This document shows, in pieces, positions 22,280 to 34,454 of a stretch of 64,000 nucleotides of DNA. The DNA is taken from NCBI RefSeq assembly GCF_932526225.1, contig NC_064046.1, positions 13,003,208 through 13,067,207 on the forward strand, written 5' to 3'. The stretch is from Nematostella vectensis. Its lineage: Eukaryota; Cnidaria; Anthozoa; Actiniaria; Edwardsiidae. How positions within the stretch are numbered: the stretch's first letter is position 1; every line of letters starts with the position of its first letter. Below the pieces are notes generated by a model, which worked only from the letters and a program-made list of their open reading frames with translations, was not told the origin of the DNA and ran no database searches. Position numbers and translations under genes: made by a program.

Positions 22280-25200
22280 CTACGTTTTGGCTGATCCCGA
22301 GGTAGGTCCCGAGGATTGTCCCGCCACTGACTGTTGACTCGAGGGATGACTTGACTGGTGACTGGACGTACTAATCGACCGACCACGTGAGTCTGTCTCG
22401 TAGGATGACGTCATACTGTCATTTGTGTCGTTCCCGGATGAACGTGTACACGCTGCCGAGTCAACGGAGTGTCTCCTGTTCGTCGCCTCGTTCCCGTGTC
22501 TGTGTCTTAACATGTAAAGTCTATGCGTTTGGCATTTGATGGTTTCAAGTATCTCGCGGCCTTGTCGGGTCAGAAAGTGGTATTCACCTTCGCCTGTTTT
22601 GCAGCCCCTGCAAGGAGAGCGACAACAAAGAGTAAAACACTACGCTGAAGCATGAGCGGGCTTACACCGACAAACCGACAAACGCGTGACGAATTAATGT
22701 GAACGAGGGAGGGCAGGCTGAAAGGATGGGCACAAATGTTAGGGAGATAAGGGTGTGGTGAAAAGGATGGGGTCAAGGAATGGACAGCGTTACCCCTATT
22801 ACTGTGGGTGTGGTGACAGGAGGGGGAAACGAAGGGAGAGTGATTCCCCTCTATGACATGTCCCGAAGGATGGGGCAAAGGAAGGGACAGTGATTCTCCA
22901 CAAAATATAGGTGTAGCTGACAGGGAGGGGGTCAATGAAAGGATAGTGGTACCTGTCGTACCCGACAGGATTCGGCGAAGCGGGAATGATAGCCCTATGA
23001 TTTGGGTGTGGCTGAGACAGGATGACCACAGAAAAGAGATATCGGAATTTATTTTTTTTTAGCGGGCAGGGTAACGAATCCTGCATTTTGATTGGCTAAT
23101 AGAGCTGTCCGGAGATTCCTATATCTGCCCTATGCCCAAGAATCGATATTTCAATCAGTTATTTCAAGACCTCGCTCATGGTATTTGACAATACGGACCT
23201 CCCACCTGGCAAATAACCGCTATATACTGAATGCACTTACTTGGCGGCTTTGATAACCAACAGCTTGTCCATATCCTGAAGGTATGATAGCCGAACTAGA
23301 CGAAAGGAAGGCAGGAATTCTAATTCCCATTCTAGTACTTTCTCACCACTCTTAATGTTATGAAGACATAAAAAGTTCTTCCGCACTGTAACAAGGTATT
23401 CTCCTACTAAATTAAGTCTCTCAGAATCATCTGTCCTTTCTATGGTAACTTCATATAGCCCTGTAAAAAAACAACAAGGATGGTAAATACATGAGATTTC
23501 AGTGGCGTAGCCAGGATTTTTAACAGGAGGGGGCCAAAAAGGCCCTTTCAAGGCATTTTCTCCTGTATCAAGATAATGCCTCATACATTTACTGTATTTT
23601 TGGCTACTAGAAGGGGGGGGGGGGGGGGGGGGGGCTCGGGCCCCCTTGGCCACCCAATGGCTACGCCCCTGGATTTTCTAGTGATCAGATCGTGGGTTTA
23701 ATAAAAGAAGAATGCCCATTTTTAGCCAAAACATTCAGGACAATTTCCAATGTAAACTTAATGTAGCCCAATCTTTAAGATTTAGGTCAGCCATCGGAAA
23801 GAGACATCAATTCTAATAGAGATAATGTGAGCCCCTTAACTTTTTTTACTGTATTTTGGTCAACTAATTTTGCAACACTTCTCCCCATCGCAGTCATTAT
23901 ATCTCCTTTGGGAGAAACATAAACAAAACTGTGAACCTCTCTCTTTCTACAAGAGGGACGTTCTCTACTGTTCCTAAATACAGAAAATAGATCTTCTTCA
24001 GACATGTAGAGCAGGGCCATGATTACAAGAAAAAGCCTTCCATCGAGTTAAAATTTATTTCAAAATGTTTTCCAACACAGTTACAAACAAATAAAAGAAG
24101 CGCTCTCTACAACCTAAAACATATGTACTAGCAAAGGCCAAGGATGGATAAGCGGGAGTTCACTACAATTATTTGCACTTACCAAAGATATCCCCTCCTT
24201 GAACCAAAGGCATCATTTTGGGTTCAGGCAAAACAAGTTCTTTCATGAGTCGAATCCATTCATAAGTTTCAAGTTCATTTTCACCCGACAAAAATATCTT
24301 TGTTTCTATAGCAGCAATTAGAAAGCATTGTGTGTGCGTCCTTGAGTGTGCACAGTGAATCCCCGTAACTTTATCCAGTGGAATAACAGTTCTGTGTTTG
24401 CCTTCAATACAAGCCTTTTCACTGTGATAATATTCCAGTCTTGTGTTACCCCGCTTTGATTTTCTTCTAAGGACAAACCACTTTCTTTTCCATACCTAGG
24501 AACCACAACAAGGAATTGATATTCAAAGCATATAAAAGGGGGGTGGGGTGGGATTCATCAGGGCTTATATCCCCTTTACACTGCAAGACATTATTGGAAC
24601 AACATAGACTTAATACTCTGTTATTGATGCAAAGATGCTAAAATTTGTATCAAGGAAATTTAAATTCCAAATTCTATTTAGTGCAAAAAAGTACTATTCA
24701 CAAACAATTCTTCCGGACACAACACAAGGTATTTACATATACTTTAAACTTATCAGCACTTATTCATTGATTTTTGAAGTCCTTAGTAATCAATACATAG
24801 CTTGGTGTCATTTTATGCAAGCTTTCCAAAGGGTAGTTACTTTAAAGCCAGAGAACCATAAAACTAGGGGGAATTGAAACCATTTGAAAATAACTCAAGC
24901 CTAAATAGTGCACCAAAGTAAGTAAATAATGTTCTAATATTCACATATGGCTAGAAACTTCACATATTGACAAACTTAGAAAATTATAGGGAAATGGACT
25001 GTTCCATGGCAGAGTTCTAACATTAGAGTTGTGAACCAGCTGCTTCATTTTTTTTTCTTTTTTAAGGTTTTTAATTGATCGGTAGCTGCCACCTGCAAAG
25101 ACACATGGAAGACTGCTCACTCTGATGTGTCCAAAAACAAAATTATCTAATGGGTTTTAGCATAGCTAAAAGGCATTTTTGACAGACTGTGTATAAAAAT

Positions 25201-26934
25201 GAATTCTTCTGGTTATATTAGATCAATGTTATTCACGTTTAGTTTATCTCTTGTACTGTTCTTGGCTAGTTAATGGCAAGTATTGTATGGCATAAAAAAG
25301 AAGACCTACATATATGGAAATAGGAATTCAACAGAAACACACAATTTTAGATAGACTAGGCACATGATCAAAAATGCAACAAAGCAATTGAAGGGTGACA
25401 TCTAAGGCAATTTTATAACCAGACAGAATAAAAAAAAAAATGAAATTAGATCAGTTAATTGATCCCACTACAGAAAAAGAGTTTATTTTTTTACAGAGAA
25501 AATGCTTGTGTAAAAGGGTATTTATTCATTAAATATTTCCAAAAAGCTGGTGGTCATTGAAAAACAAGGTAACAGAATTTAGGTCAACAATAACAACGAA
25601 TGGACTGTTAGCAAACAATAAACATTGGAACCTATTGAACAGTATGCAAAAAATCACTTTGAAAATAGAAATAAGAATAATTTCACCTTACAAAGTAAAA
25701 GCAAAAAAATATTAAATTAAAATGCTGTGAAATTATGTCTTCAATAATATTGATTGCTTTTAAGACAAGCTCCCCTAGGGATAAACTGCTTAATTATTAA
25801 AACTATCATCAAAACATCAAAAATATTGCCCTGGATGGGTCTAGCAAAACAATTGGCTTAAGGAATTATTTCACAGTATCCTTGGTAAGGGAACTATATG
25901 GTTTTCGGAATTTTTCAAAGAGAAGGCCTTGTTGTCAACGCTATGAGGCCTTTTTTTTATCCATAACAAAACAACAACAGCAGAATTACTTATAACAATA
26001 GATGCAACTGGTCCAATAATTTTCTAACTGTGGTTGAAGATGTGTAATTCTGGGACGCAAACAATTTTTTTCCATATGGGAACAATGAAAAACAAGATAA
26101 AGAAATAAGAATTTTTCACGTTTTTGAATTCTTTTCATTTGAGACAGGAAATAAAAGTACTTTTATCAGAGCCTAAGATAAGAGTAAAACAATTGATTAT
26201 TTGATGTTTTTTGAAAATATCTCAAAATGAAGTAGGAACGATTATATTAAATTATAAAAATAAAATCTAGGTAAGGATATTATTAAGGAACTTTATAGCT
26301 TCGATGTCGCCCCTATGTTTTCACACTCAATTATTTATCAGAAACAATGGCCTGGGGACATTAAAAACATCGCATGTAACGAGGGTTAAAAATAACATAT
26401 CATGAAAGAGAAGTTAGAAGGTAACCTATACAATGCAGGGGAAAGAACAACGCATGTATCAGGATAGACATATTCAAGATTTCGATGGAATGAATGGAGA
26501 AAAACAACAATTTCATTTCATGTTTACTCAAAAACCACGCCACGATTTTCAAGATCAACAACAATTACCACTCCTTCCTATAAAAAAAGTGCAGGGGGAA
26601 ATCACGAGATATTCTCACGCGAAAATAGACCCAGTTAATCAGCCCAAATTTTGATGATTCAAACTTGACAAACGTACTTAAGCTGTGAGTTATTCTAGAA
26701 AATATGAGCGGAATTTCATGTGCAAGCTTAGTAAACAATTTTTGTTTGTCACACACGGGCTAGCTACGTGAATGGAATAAATTATCTCTCACATTCAAAC
26801 AGCAATTTTACGTAAGCGTTAAGCAATTGAGGAAAATAAAATAAGATACATACCTTGTGTGTGACTTTCCGCTGCTTTCTTGGTAGTTTCATCTCCAAAT
26901 ATCCGCATTTTACCAAGCCTTCGTAGCTAGCCAT
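22280..26934 (-). CDS. DOK-family docking protein (PH + PTB), four coding exons
   Basis: Cytoplasmic adaptor of the DOK/IRS type, which binds membrane lipid through its PH domain and phosphotyrosine receptors through its PTB domain. Coding exons are 26934-26854, 24495-24183, 23460-23241 and 22607-22280. Each has GT/AG borders and phases agree at every junction (0, 1, 2). The total is 942 nt, 313 aa. The PH domain covers about residues 7-118 (VKCGYLEMKLP, then WKRKWFVLRR and RLEYYHSEKA, ending ETYEWIRLMKEL). The PTB domain covers about 132-228 (ERLNLVGEYLVTV, LEWELEFL, GEGEYHFLTRQGREILETI). The last 80 residues are Ser/Thr-rich and lack obvious YxxP motifs. The first Met of MASYEG is chosen because the PH domain starts six residues later; upstream in-frame ATGs exist. 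Regulation is not visible. DOK versus IRS is decided by size and the GRE.L.TI strand. Confidence 0.88.
23500..23671. mobile_element. hAT-like MITE with a 26-bp G run, in a DOK intron
   Basis: The ends cagtggcgtagccagga and tggctacgcccctg are inverted repeats of the CAG.GGCG type typical of hAT transposons. The interior contains ccttggcc and an uninterrupted run of about 26 G. It lies in the intron between the PH and PTB exons of the DOK gene. Similar arms plus G or C runs appear at about 30650-30870, 54100-54150 and 62795-62960. Confidence 0.65.
24496..26853. other. First intron of the DOK gene
   Basis: AT-rich intron of 2358 bp between exons 1 and 2. No further exon, repeat or transposon was recognised in it. 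Confidence 0.5.
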
Positions 26935-27810
26935 TCCAACCGTCTTCATGAATGAATCCCACACCGGCGCCCTGGCTCTGCTGCGGATGAAAACGACCTT
27001 CTCTGGCGCCGTAAAATTTAAATTGGACCTCTTAACTTTGTTGTAAATCACACCAAGTTTGCCCTCAATGTTTGTACCTAAAAAGCAGTCATAAATGGCC
27101 CGTAAGAAAGCTGGAATTTACTCCTGCTCGTAGACACAGTTTAGCCACGAGTGGAATCAGTCATAAATGTTTTGATTGCTTTTACGAGTAGTTCCAGGCC
27201 CACGCGGTAAACTTGGCAATAACATAATATGGAACATCAGAAATAAAAATAACGCTAATTCCAAAATCTATTTATGGCGATTAGCAATCCCGAACTTTAA
27301 AGAATAATCGTTTGATAAATTGCTTAATGGAATATTTTCCTGCTGCGCGTACTAATAATTTCTCAAAACAAAGCGTCGGTTTAGCGGAATATTCCTGATC
27401 ATTATTATGTGTCTGTTTTGTCTTAATTTTGTACCGATCGTATTTCCTTTCATACATTAGGAAATATTTCCCTTTTAAATTCATTCAGGCGATGTCCTGA
27501 AAAAAAAAAAACAAACACCAAATTATTCGGCCACTTCCATAAAAGCTTTCCATCTAATTTTAAATATATCATATCTGTTCACATTCATTTAGTCACGCAA
27601 CTATTTTGACGAGAGCTAACACTCCTTTAGCAAAGCTAGACGGCTTTGTTTGCCCCAAACGACAAGTCCTGACGCAAAAAGATTCACTGTTTGTCGTGTG
27701 CCTAAACAATTGGATGGTTTAGCTGTATCCATTTCCCCCAATTTCACAAGTGCTCCCCTAACAAGCGCCATGAGAGCTATGTGATTGGTGTTCCCAGGTT
27801 ACTATAGACT
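26935..27810. other. 5' flank of the DOK gene
   Basis: The minus-strand open frame continues upstream of the chosen DOK start to about 27051 and probably represents 5' UTR. No TATA box or further exon was recognised. Confidence 0.35.
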
Positions 27811-27978
27811 TAAGGCGCGTTTTTTTCCTATCATTCTGGAATGGGAATGGTTGGTAACAGAATGTTCAGAATGGCATTCGAGTCATTTTGCTATAGGTAG
27901 CAGGATAAACGAACGCGCTTTTTTTATTCTAAACATTCTCATTCCGGAATCATACGAGTAAAAAAAACGCACCCTTAG
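27811..27978 (+). mobile_element. MITE with imperfect terminal inverted repeats (copy 2)
   Basis: The ends are taaggcgcgttttttt and aaaaaaacgcaccctta. Internal blocks attctggaatgggaatgg and cattctcattccggaatc match the element at 20494-20700 in reverse orientation. This copy is about 168 bp and carries an internal deletion relative to the other. Confidence 0.75.
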
Positions 27979-28790
27979 ATAAACGCAACTTTCTGTCTTG
28001 ATGAATTCTGTAGTAAGTATCTTTTATAAGCGAGGTAAGCTGTGAGGTCTGCTCATTTAAATTACGGCTAGCATAATTCCCTGTCGCAGCTCATTTCTCG
28101 TGCACCTGCATGTGGGGGCGGACATCTGGATAACACTTTAGAATACATTACGTGGAAATGAGCACTTTGTTCGGAACGAGTGGGAGGGGAGAATTTAGAA
28201 AATCATTAATTCTTGTCGTTATTTTTTTTTTTGCATTTTTCGATATAAAGATTCTAAACCATTAAATCTAAATTTAACTCTCATTGATAGAAGAGTCACA
28301 TCTAATATTTTTACTAATACTTTTTACAAATTCATTTTTGCTTTTATTTTTGTCTATTTGAATAACGACTATTTGATAACTGATCTGGTAACAAAAATAG
28401 AAAGGAATTACATCAAGGCAAAATCTCAAAATGTAAAATTAAAGAAGATATCCTGCCTATATAGGGCATGCGATATTTAATAAAAATGTTTCAGTTGAGG
28501 CTGGGCCGTTCTTATTTTTGGAGCATTTTAGGACTTAAAATGTTCTTCACCATGTTCTTAAATTCTAGTTAATAAAAAATATGGTACCCAATGAATTATT
28601 AAAACTGAGAATTGCAAAAATGATCAATAGCAATAATGAGGTTGTTAATATGAACACACTTTGACTGCATTTTAGAAAGCTTCAAAACAATATTTTTCTG
28701 CTATCTTAGCCTCGGCATGTTCTTAAAATCTGGTGAAATCTCAGGCTGGACGTTCTTATAAAAAAAGGTTCTTGTAAAATAAGAGTTTAC
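27979..28790. other. AT-rich sequence with a dispersed repeat end
   Basis: At about 28730-28765 the string tctcaggctggacgttctta matches, in reverse orientation, taagaacgtccagcctgaga at about 32098-32117. This points to a dispersed repeat family. No gene is supported. Confidence 0.4.
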
Positions 28791-28794
28791 TGAA

Positions 28795-29650
28795 GAAAAG
28801 TATAAAAAAAATAAACTAAATAGCCTACTTAGAATTGCAAAACGAGATCACTTCACTGATAGTCTTGAAAAATCAAAAATGGATGCTAAAAACACGTGGA
28901 AGATACTAAATTCTCTATTGAAAAAAAAAACATTAAAAAATCGAACTATCCAGATATATTTAAAAATAACAACCAAGAAATTTCAAATCCAAAGGATTGA
29001 TTGCCTATAGTTACCCTTTAAGTATGATTTTATATCAATGTTCGTATTTTCTATATATTTTTAAAGGTTTGGCCCTATATTTGTAAAATAATCAGCGAAT
29101 TTATCAGCAATTTGCTGATAACGCCTTTGAAACAGCATTATTCATGTATAGATTCGACAATAATCAATTACCGGGGACTTTTGATAACTTTTTTTAAGAG
29201 AAATAATACAATCCACAGCTATAACATGAGAAATTATGAAACTATTGCACAACTCGTAGAAAAACAAGACGGGGCCAATTTTCAATTTCGTACAAGGGTC
29301 CAAAAATCTGGAGCAACTTCACTTCTCAAGCAAAACATCGCAGATCAATAAATATGTTCAAATAGATTGTAAAGGACAATATTCTCTCCCAAAAAGCAGC
29401 TATTGATTTATAGATATGATTTTTTTATTTCATCAAATCAGCCACATGTTAATTTAATAATGAGGATTCTATAGTTAAAACAAATCAAGAACATTAATTA
29501 TATTTTAGTAGAGACGTTACTAAGTCTGCGACAGGGGTCTACACCTCATAAGCATTGTGCTTTTAGTAGACTCCTCATCATCACTATTTTTGCACTATTA
29601 TCATTATACTATACTATTATTTGATAAAATAAACTTGATTGATTGATAGA
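28795..29650 (+). mobile_element. CR1/L2-like LINE remnant with TTGA tail
   Basis: At 28805-28960 the plus strand reads NKLNSLLRIAKRDHFTDSL then KNTWKILNSLL, a signature found just before the RT domain in CR1/L2-type LINEs. From about 29100 the sequence jumps to the extreme C-terminal region (NLLP-like NNQLPGTF, then IHSYNMRN and FRTRVQKSG). It ends in aataaacttgattgattgat, a TTGA-type LINE tail. The whole RT core is deleted and stops are present, so this is a dead copy. Confidence 0.65.
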
Positions 29651-29897
29651 GATAATACTGATGGTCGACAAATATACGTAGCAGACTTTCATTGATTGAT
29701 TAGCAGTTCCGATAGCAGAAGATCGTTTTGGCTGTTGGTTCAGCCATCTGAAGTATGCCAGCCCCATCGATTGATAGCTCTGTGTCTTGTCTAGTATATG
29801 GTAGTCTAATGAAAAATCACCCTTTAAAAAAATAACGCACTCAATCTCTTCAATAGACGACTAGCGCAAAAAAGCCATGCGACTTTTTGAAGTGTCA

Positions 29898-30061
29898 AAT
29901 AGGCCATTTCAGCAATAAGCATGCGCGCACACTCACCATGGGAACCTACCCAGCGCGCCTTTTGTTTGATGTAAATTTAAAAAAGCGCGCGCTGCATTCT
30001 GGTAGTTGATGTAGATTTCTAAAATTATGCGCGCGCATACTTATAGCTGGAATGGCCTATT
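29898..30061. mobile_element. MITE, 164 bp, 32-bp terminal inverted repeats
   Basis: The left end aataggccatttcagcaata + agcatgcgcgca pairs with the right end tgcgcgcgcatacttatagc + tggaatggcctatt, with four or five mismatches. Non-coding. No flanking duplication could be fixed with confidence. Confidence 0.75.
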
Positions 30062-30334
30062 CAAGCCAAAATAAACAGAAATGTTTGCGGCCACTACGCC
30101 AGAGAAGCGAGGAAAAAGAATAAAATATTTTAGTTAAAGTAAGCCCTTTTTGAAAAAGAAACTTTGTGGCTGATTCGTAACCGATGGACAAATTGCTTGT
30201 TTTTGTAGCGCGCGCAATTTCGCCATCCAAAAGTCGCGTGATTTCCTAATGCAAAGCGCTCATTGAGTTTTTACAAACATTCCTTATATCATGAGCTTCT
30301 GCTCCTGTTTCATTTGCAGGTCCGTCCTCACCAT

Positions 30335-30638
30335 TTATAAAAAGGGTGCGCTGTTGAGATCAGTTCCATCTGCCGTCCTGACTAGAACCAACAACCCTTC
30401 TTTAAAATCCACATATAAAACGAAGTAATCCTCGGCATGGAGAGTGATGATTTTGGTTATGTCTTGAAACGAAACGAAAATGAAAATCTGAACGAAATCG
30501 TTCAGATTTGGTGTCGCTATGCTCATCGGATCTATCATGAATCCTTTGACGTTTCTTGTCCAGCAAGCCATGGAGATGGGAGTCCTGATATTGTGCGCAA
30601 CATTAGTATCAGTATCCTCTGTAAATTCTATACAAAAA
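30335..30638 (-). other. Weak candidate exon, minus strand
   Basis: An acceptor-like gaatttacag precedes an open frame (EDTDTNVAHN...) ending at TAA, about 100 codons. The stretch VQIFIFVSFQD...KIITLHAEDYFVLYVDF faintly recalls the N-terminal beta domain of M1 aminopeptidases (IVLHA.DL). A similar acceptor (gcatttacagaggat) recurs at about 30910. I cannot link it to a complete gene, and it could be a relic. Confidence 0.25.
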
Positions 30639-30988
30639 ATGCACCAGAATGGCCAGTAGCGGATCAAGCGGGGCCAGAATGGCCAGTAGCGGATCAAAGG
30701 GGGTGGGGGGGGGGTCAGAGTGTTATCCCCCCTGGGCTGCATTTTTTATTGTTTTCATTGTGTCTGTTCATTCCAAAATGTTTGGTTCAAACTCTCCCTT
30801 CCCCCCACTTCTTGGCAAAAAGCCAGCGAGGAACGATTTTCCCTCTCCGACTTTTGAAAAATAAAATAGACCCGCCCCTGGTGTCTTGCAATATAAGCTA
30901 CCATCCTCTGTAAATGCAACACTGCCGGTATCTAGAGGGTAGGGGGGGGGGGGGGGGGGCGTCACGCAATTTGCGTTAGTGACCATAC

Positions 30989-31159
30989 CCTCAAAAAGAG
31001 ACGCATTTTCTCTAATTTGGCATAGAACCTATGATTTGTTAGCGTTTCAAAGTCTAAAGATAAATTTTTGCCATTAGTGTCTTGAAAAGTATGTATTGCA
31101 ATGAAAAAAGTCTTGTCCTTTTCATGTTTCGTGCTAAGCTCAAACGTCGATATATTAGC
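30989..31159 (-). other. Candidate internal exon, minus strand, 57 codons
   Basis: The frame is open between an acceptor (ggattgactacag) and a donor (TTGAGG|gtatgg), phase 0 at both ends. It encodes ANISTFELSTKHEKDKTFFI then AIHTFQDTNGK and further residues, with beta-strand-like alternation. No family was recognised. It may belong to the same gene as the candidate at 30335-30638. Confidence 0.3.
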
Positions 31160-32595
31160 CTGTAGTCAATCCATTTATGCACGCAAACAAAGTCAATTGT
31201 TTCATCTAATGGAAGTGTAATTATTGAACGGGGGGCTGCTATGTTTGGGGGGAGTGTTGCAATTTTTTGAGCGCAGATTTGGGGGAGGGCCTCAGTTTTT
31301 ATACTGGGTTAGGGGAGGGCCTTACTTCTTGAACGGTATTCTGTATTCCCGAGCCTTCCCAATAGTCTGGAATTTTCTGGGGAGGCCAAGGCCAGACCCC
31401 CTAAAAAATTAAATAAATAATGGGCCTTTTGCCTGCACTTTAATGACTTCCGTTGTTAGACTGGCGCTTCAATTTGTTTTGTCTTTTGAACTTTTGGTTT
31501 TCGAATTTCCGTTTATGCGTCACTTTCTTTTCAGATTGCTAGTATGAAAAGATAGACTAATAAGAATTCTGGTAGAAAGGAGCTCTAATGATGTTATTTA
31601 GGGTTTTTTTACATTTCACGGGGGAGTATACCCACGGACCTCACTATACATACCGCTTGAATATGTGCTTGAAATCAACACTGATCCTGACTTGACGATG
31701 TTTAGCAGCCCTACCCCCCCCCCCCCCCCCCCCGATAAATAATGACCTTTCCCTAATTCATTTGTAAGCATTTGCCCTGCTGATGATACAATTTATGAAT
31801 AACCTAGCCTCACAGTAACAATCGTAAACAAAAAACACACAAAAATTGATAATATAGAGTAAGTGGTACAAATATCTGCGTTAAATCTACATTACTCTTT
31901 GTTTGTTCGATGTTATAGCCTCTTTGAATACTGTTTAAGTCGAATCGTTTTAGAAAACTAACAAGTGCAATTGTAGAACCCTACTCTTCTTCACATCCAG
32001 AAACGAACGGCACGTAGCACTACAAAGAGGTGAGCCCAAAAAGAGCATCCGAAACACACATACATATGATATTCACTCTTGCACTCTTTGTTTTATAAGA
32101 ACGTCCAGCCTGAGATTTCGCCAAATTTTAAGAACATTCTACTGCGCTATCCAGTTGAGAGCTAGTGAAACGCTAGAAGTTATAGCGAAAAAACTATAAG
32201 TTTTGACATCACAACAGCATGTCATTAAGGTGAGCTTTGAATGTTGTCGGGTAAAAGGAAAGTGAAATTTTAGAGGGCTGTCTGATTTTCTGGGTGCGAC
32301 ACGAAAAACACATTTTCAGCTATTTTGGGATTTAGCATTTGCGTGGTAGAGTGGTTGTATAACGCGGGCTTCTCGCCATATGATTGGTCGAAGTAACAAG
32401 TCAATTCAAAGTGCGGAATGTTTGTACATAATTACATACATTGTTGTACATTGTACTAGTCTCCTCTACTAACTATGGTTTGTAGGACGCAGTTTCGACT
32501 CTGGAATTCTTTTACAAAAATGTGACCAACGAACAACTAACTTTGAACTTATTGGCGACAATAGTCAATTTCGTCGTGGCTGAGTCAAACCCGCC
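31160..32595. other. Intergenic sequence
   Basis: Contains a poly-C run near 31716-31733, a cttattttataagaacgtcc-type dispersed repeat around 32090-32140, and no supported gene. Confidence 0.35.
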
Positions 32596-32690
32596 CTTAC
32601 CCTGGTTCTAGAGCCTCGAACGTCTCTCCATTTAGTGGCAAGCGAGGTCACTAAATAGAGAGACCTTCGAGGCTCTGGAACCAGGGTAAG
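32596..32690. repeat. Near-perfect hairpin, 42-bp arms, 11-bp loop
   Basis: The left arm 32596-32637 (cttaccctggttctagagcc...) and right arm 32649-32690 (...ggctctggaaccagggtaag) are complementary with about three mismatches. The transcript of either strand would fold into a long stem. The most likely source is a small foldback transposon. Confidence 0.85.
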
Positions 32691-34349
32691 GCTCAGATAG
32701 CAGCAAAAAAATGTGAAATGTTTGCAATAAAATTGCCTTAAAACTTAGAACATGCCTTGTTGTCAAATTCATGTGTAATACACGTTTTGGGGGGTTTCTT
32801 AACGAAATTTATAACTTCAAGGCATTTTATTGACAACATTTCACACAAAAAATCGCTTTACTAGTTACCTCTCAGAACATACAACCATTGCCCTAGCTGT
32901 GATCGGTTTGTTGTCACTGGGCGAGAGAAGTCTGGAGGCTCTAGTGCCCAGGGGCCGGTTCCTGAAAAGCCGATTATCGCTAACCCAGGTATAAATTTGC
33001 CCTAACCCACGATTAAATGTTACCCCCGGATTAGTTCTGTTCCGAAACGCTGGTTAGCGCTTACTCTGGGTTAGTTTGGAGGTAAAATCTGACCCTGCTC
33101 GCGAGGTGGGTTAACTCGCTAATAGTGGGCGTAACACAGGCCACTCAAACTTTGTAGTAGAACTAATGTGGAGGTAAAATGGAGGTAATTACAGGCGAGG
33201 TAGAGGTGTTTGGGGGGCTTTTCTGCGAAAATAAAACAACCAAAGGTAAATTTGAGTTGCTTTCTATTACTGGTAAAAATTCAACGTGGTGTTGATGAGG
33301 GCTGGCTAGCGCTAGGAAATTCACGTTATATTTTGTTCTAATAATGTTGTTAAAATACAGACGTTTCGAGGCTACTGCCTCTTCATCAGTGTCTAAAAGC
33401 AAAACTTTTAACAGTTGCCAAATCTTTGTCGTTTCCCGAGAAACCTAATCCGATCCCCAATCCCGGAGAATCGTGATCCGATGCCCGATCCCTATTTTCG
33501 TGGAGCCCCATCTCCGGCGGTAGCTGAAATGGTGTTTTTTTGGGGAAATTGGCATTCCGCATTTTTGTTGGGGACCCTGTGTCAGAGTGTGAACTGAAAA
33601 CTAACAACAGCGCAATCCTAACACTTTTCGTATTTGCAAACACAGCGCCATTTTCTCCTACTGCATACCCCGTGGTGATGTTTAGAAGACGCGCATGCGT
33701 ATCCAATACGTTTATTACTGGTCTTTTTAGGAGAACATGTACGTAATCTGGTTATTTCTGCAATACGCTTTTCTGACATCAACAAGGTACCAACACGTTA
33801 GTATTTATGTCAGCAATGTGACGTTTCCATAGGGTTACAGGTGATTGATTCCAATAAGAAATATTCGCCATTTGGAAACTAATGGTTATGGTATCAGTTC
33901 ATTTGACAAAAAGGCCTAAGAACAACTCTTTTGAAAAAGGAAAATGTACAAAAAACTGTTGACTGTTGTGAAGTACAGTCTCACTCCTACTTTTACTTTT
34001 GCAGAGAACAGTATATGTCAGTACTCATTGCTCCCAAGATATTTCAGGATGGGATCCAGTTAATCATTGTTTGTCCACACCCCTTTGTCTAAAATAGGGG
34101 GTAGGGGTGGGGGGAGAGGATTCATGGGCATTCAGAATCCCCAGACCCTCTCCCTAAAGTCAGCTCTTTGATTCTATGATACCAATGAAGGCAACACCTA
34201 AATCTTTTACTTATCCTGAGACACAGCATGGGTAAAGAGTGCTCATGCGAGAAACATCCTCAAACTCAGTCTGGGAAAAAGTCTGTCATGAACCTATGGA
34301 TCCAATTTATCCTGGGATTATATTTATGATTTACATTTTCTCCCTTCAG
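32691..34349. other. Intergenic sequence with repeat fragments
   Basis: ggggccggttcctgaaaagc at about 32953 and the following gattaa/taaccca motifs look like a MITE fragment. At about 33350-33400 the strand-reversed string tgatgaagaggcagtagcct + cgaaacgtc is of a type often found at retroelement ends. No gene is supported. Confidence 0.35.
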
Positions 34350-34454
34350 CCTCAAGTAGTGGCTAGTCTCTCCGTTTCACCACTTTCAAATGGAGCTAAA
34401 AAGACAATAGAAGATAAGGCTAATGTGGAAAGCAGATGTAGAATCCCTAAACAG
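34350..34454 (+). other. Possible internal exon, 35 codons
   Basis: Bounded by a good acceptor (cattttctcccttcag) and a usable donor (CCTAAACAG|gtagat), phase 0 to 0, encoding PQVVASLSVSPLSNGAKKTI and onwards. It lies upstream of, and on the same strand as, the macro-domain exons, so it could be an upstream exon of that gene. The sequence itself is not recognisable. Confidence 0.25.

Noticed and set aside
24635-24877. 80-codon plus-strand frame in DOK intron 1
   Set aside because: AT-rich, no splice sites, no family resemblance.
33163-33706. Minus-strand frames around 33.4 kb as a gene
   Set aside because: The DEEAVASKR-type string reads as retroelement end sequence. The rest lacks splice structure.
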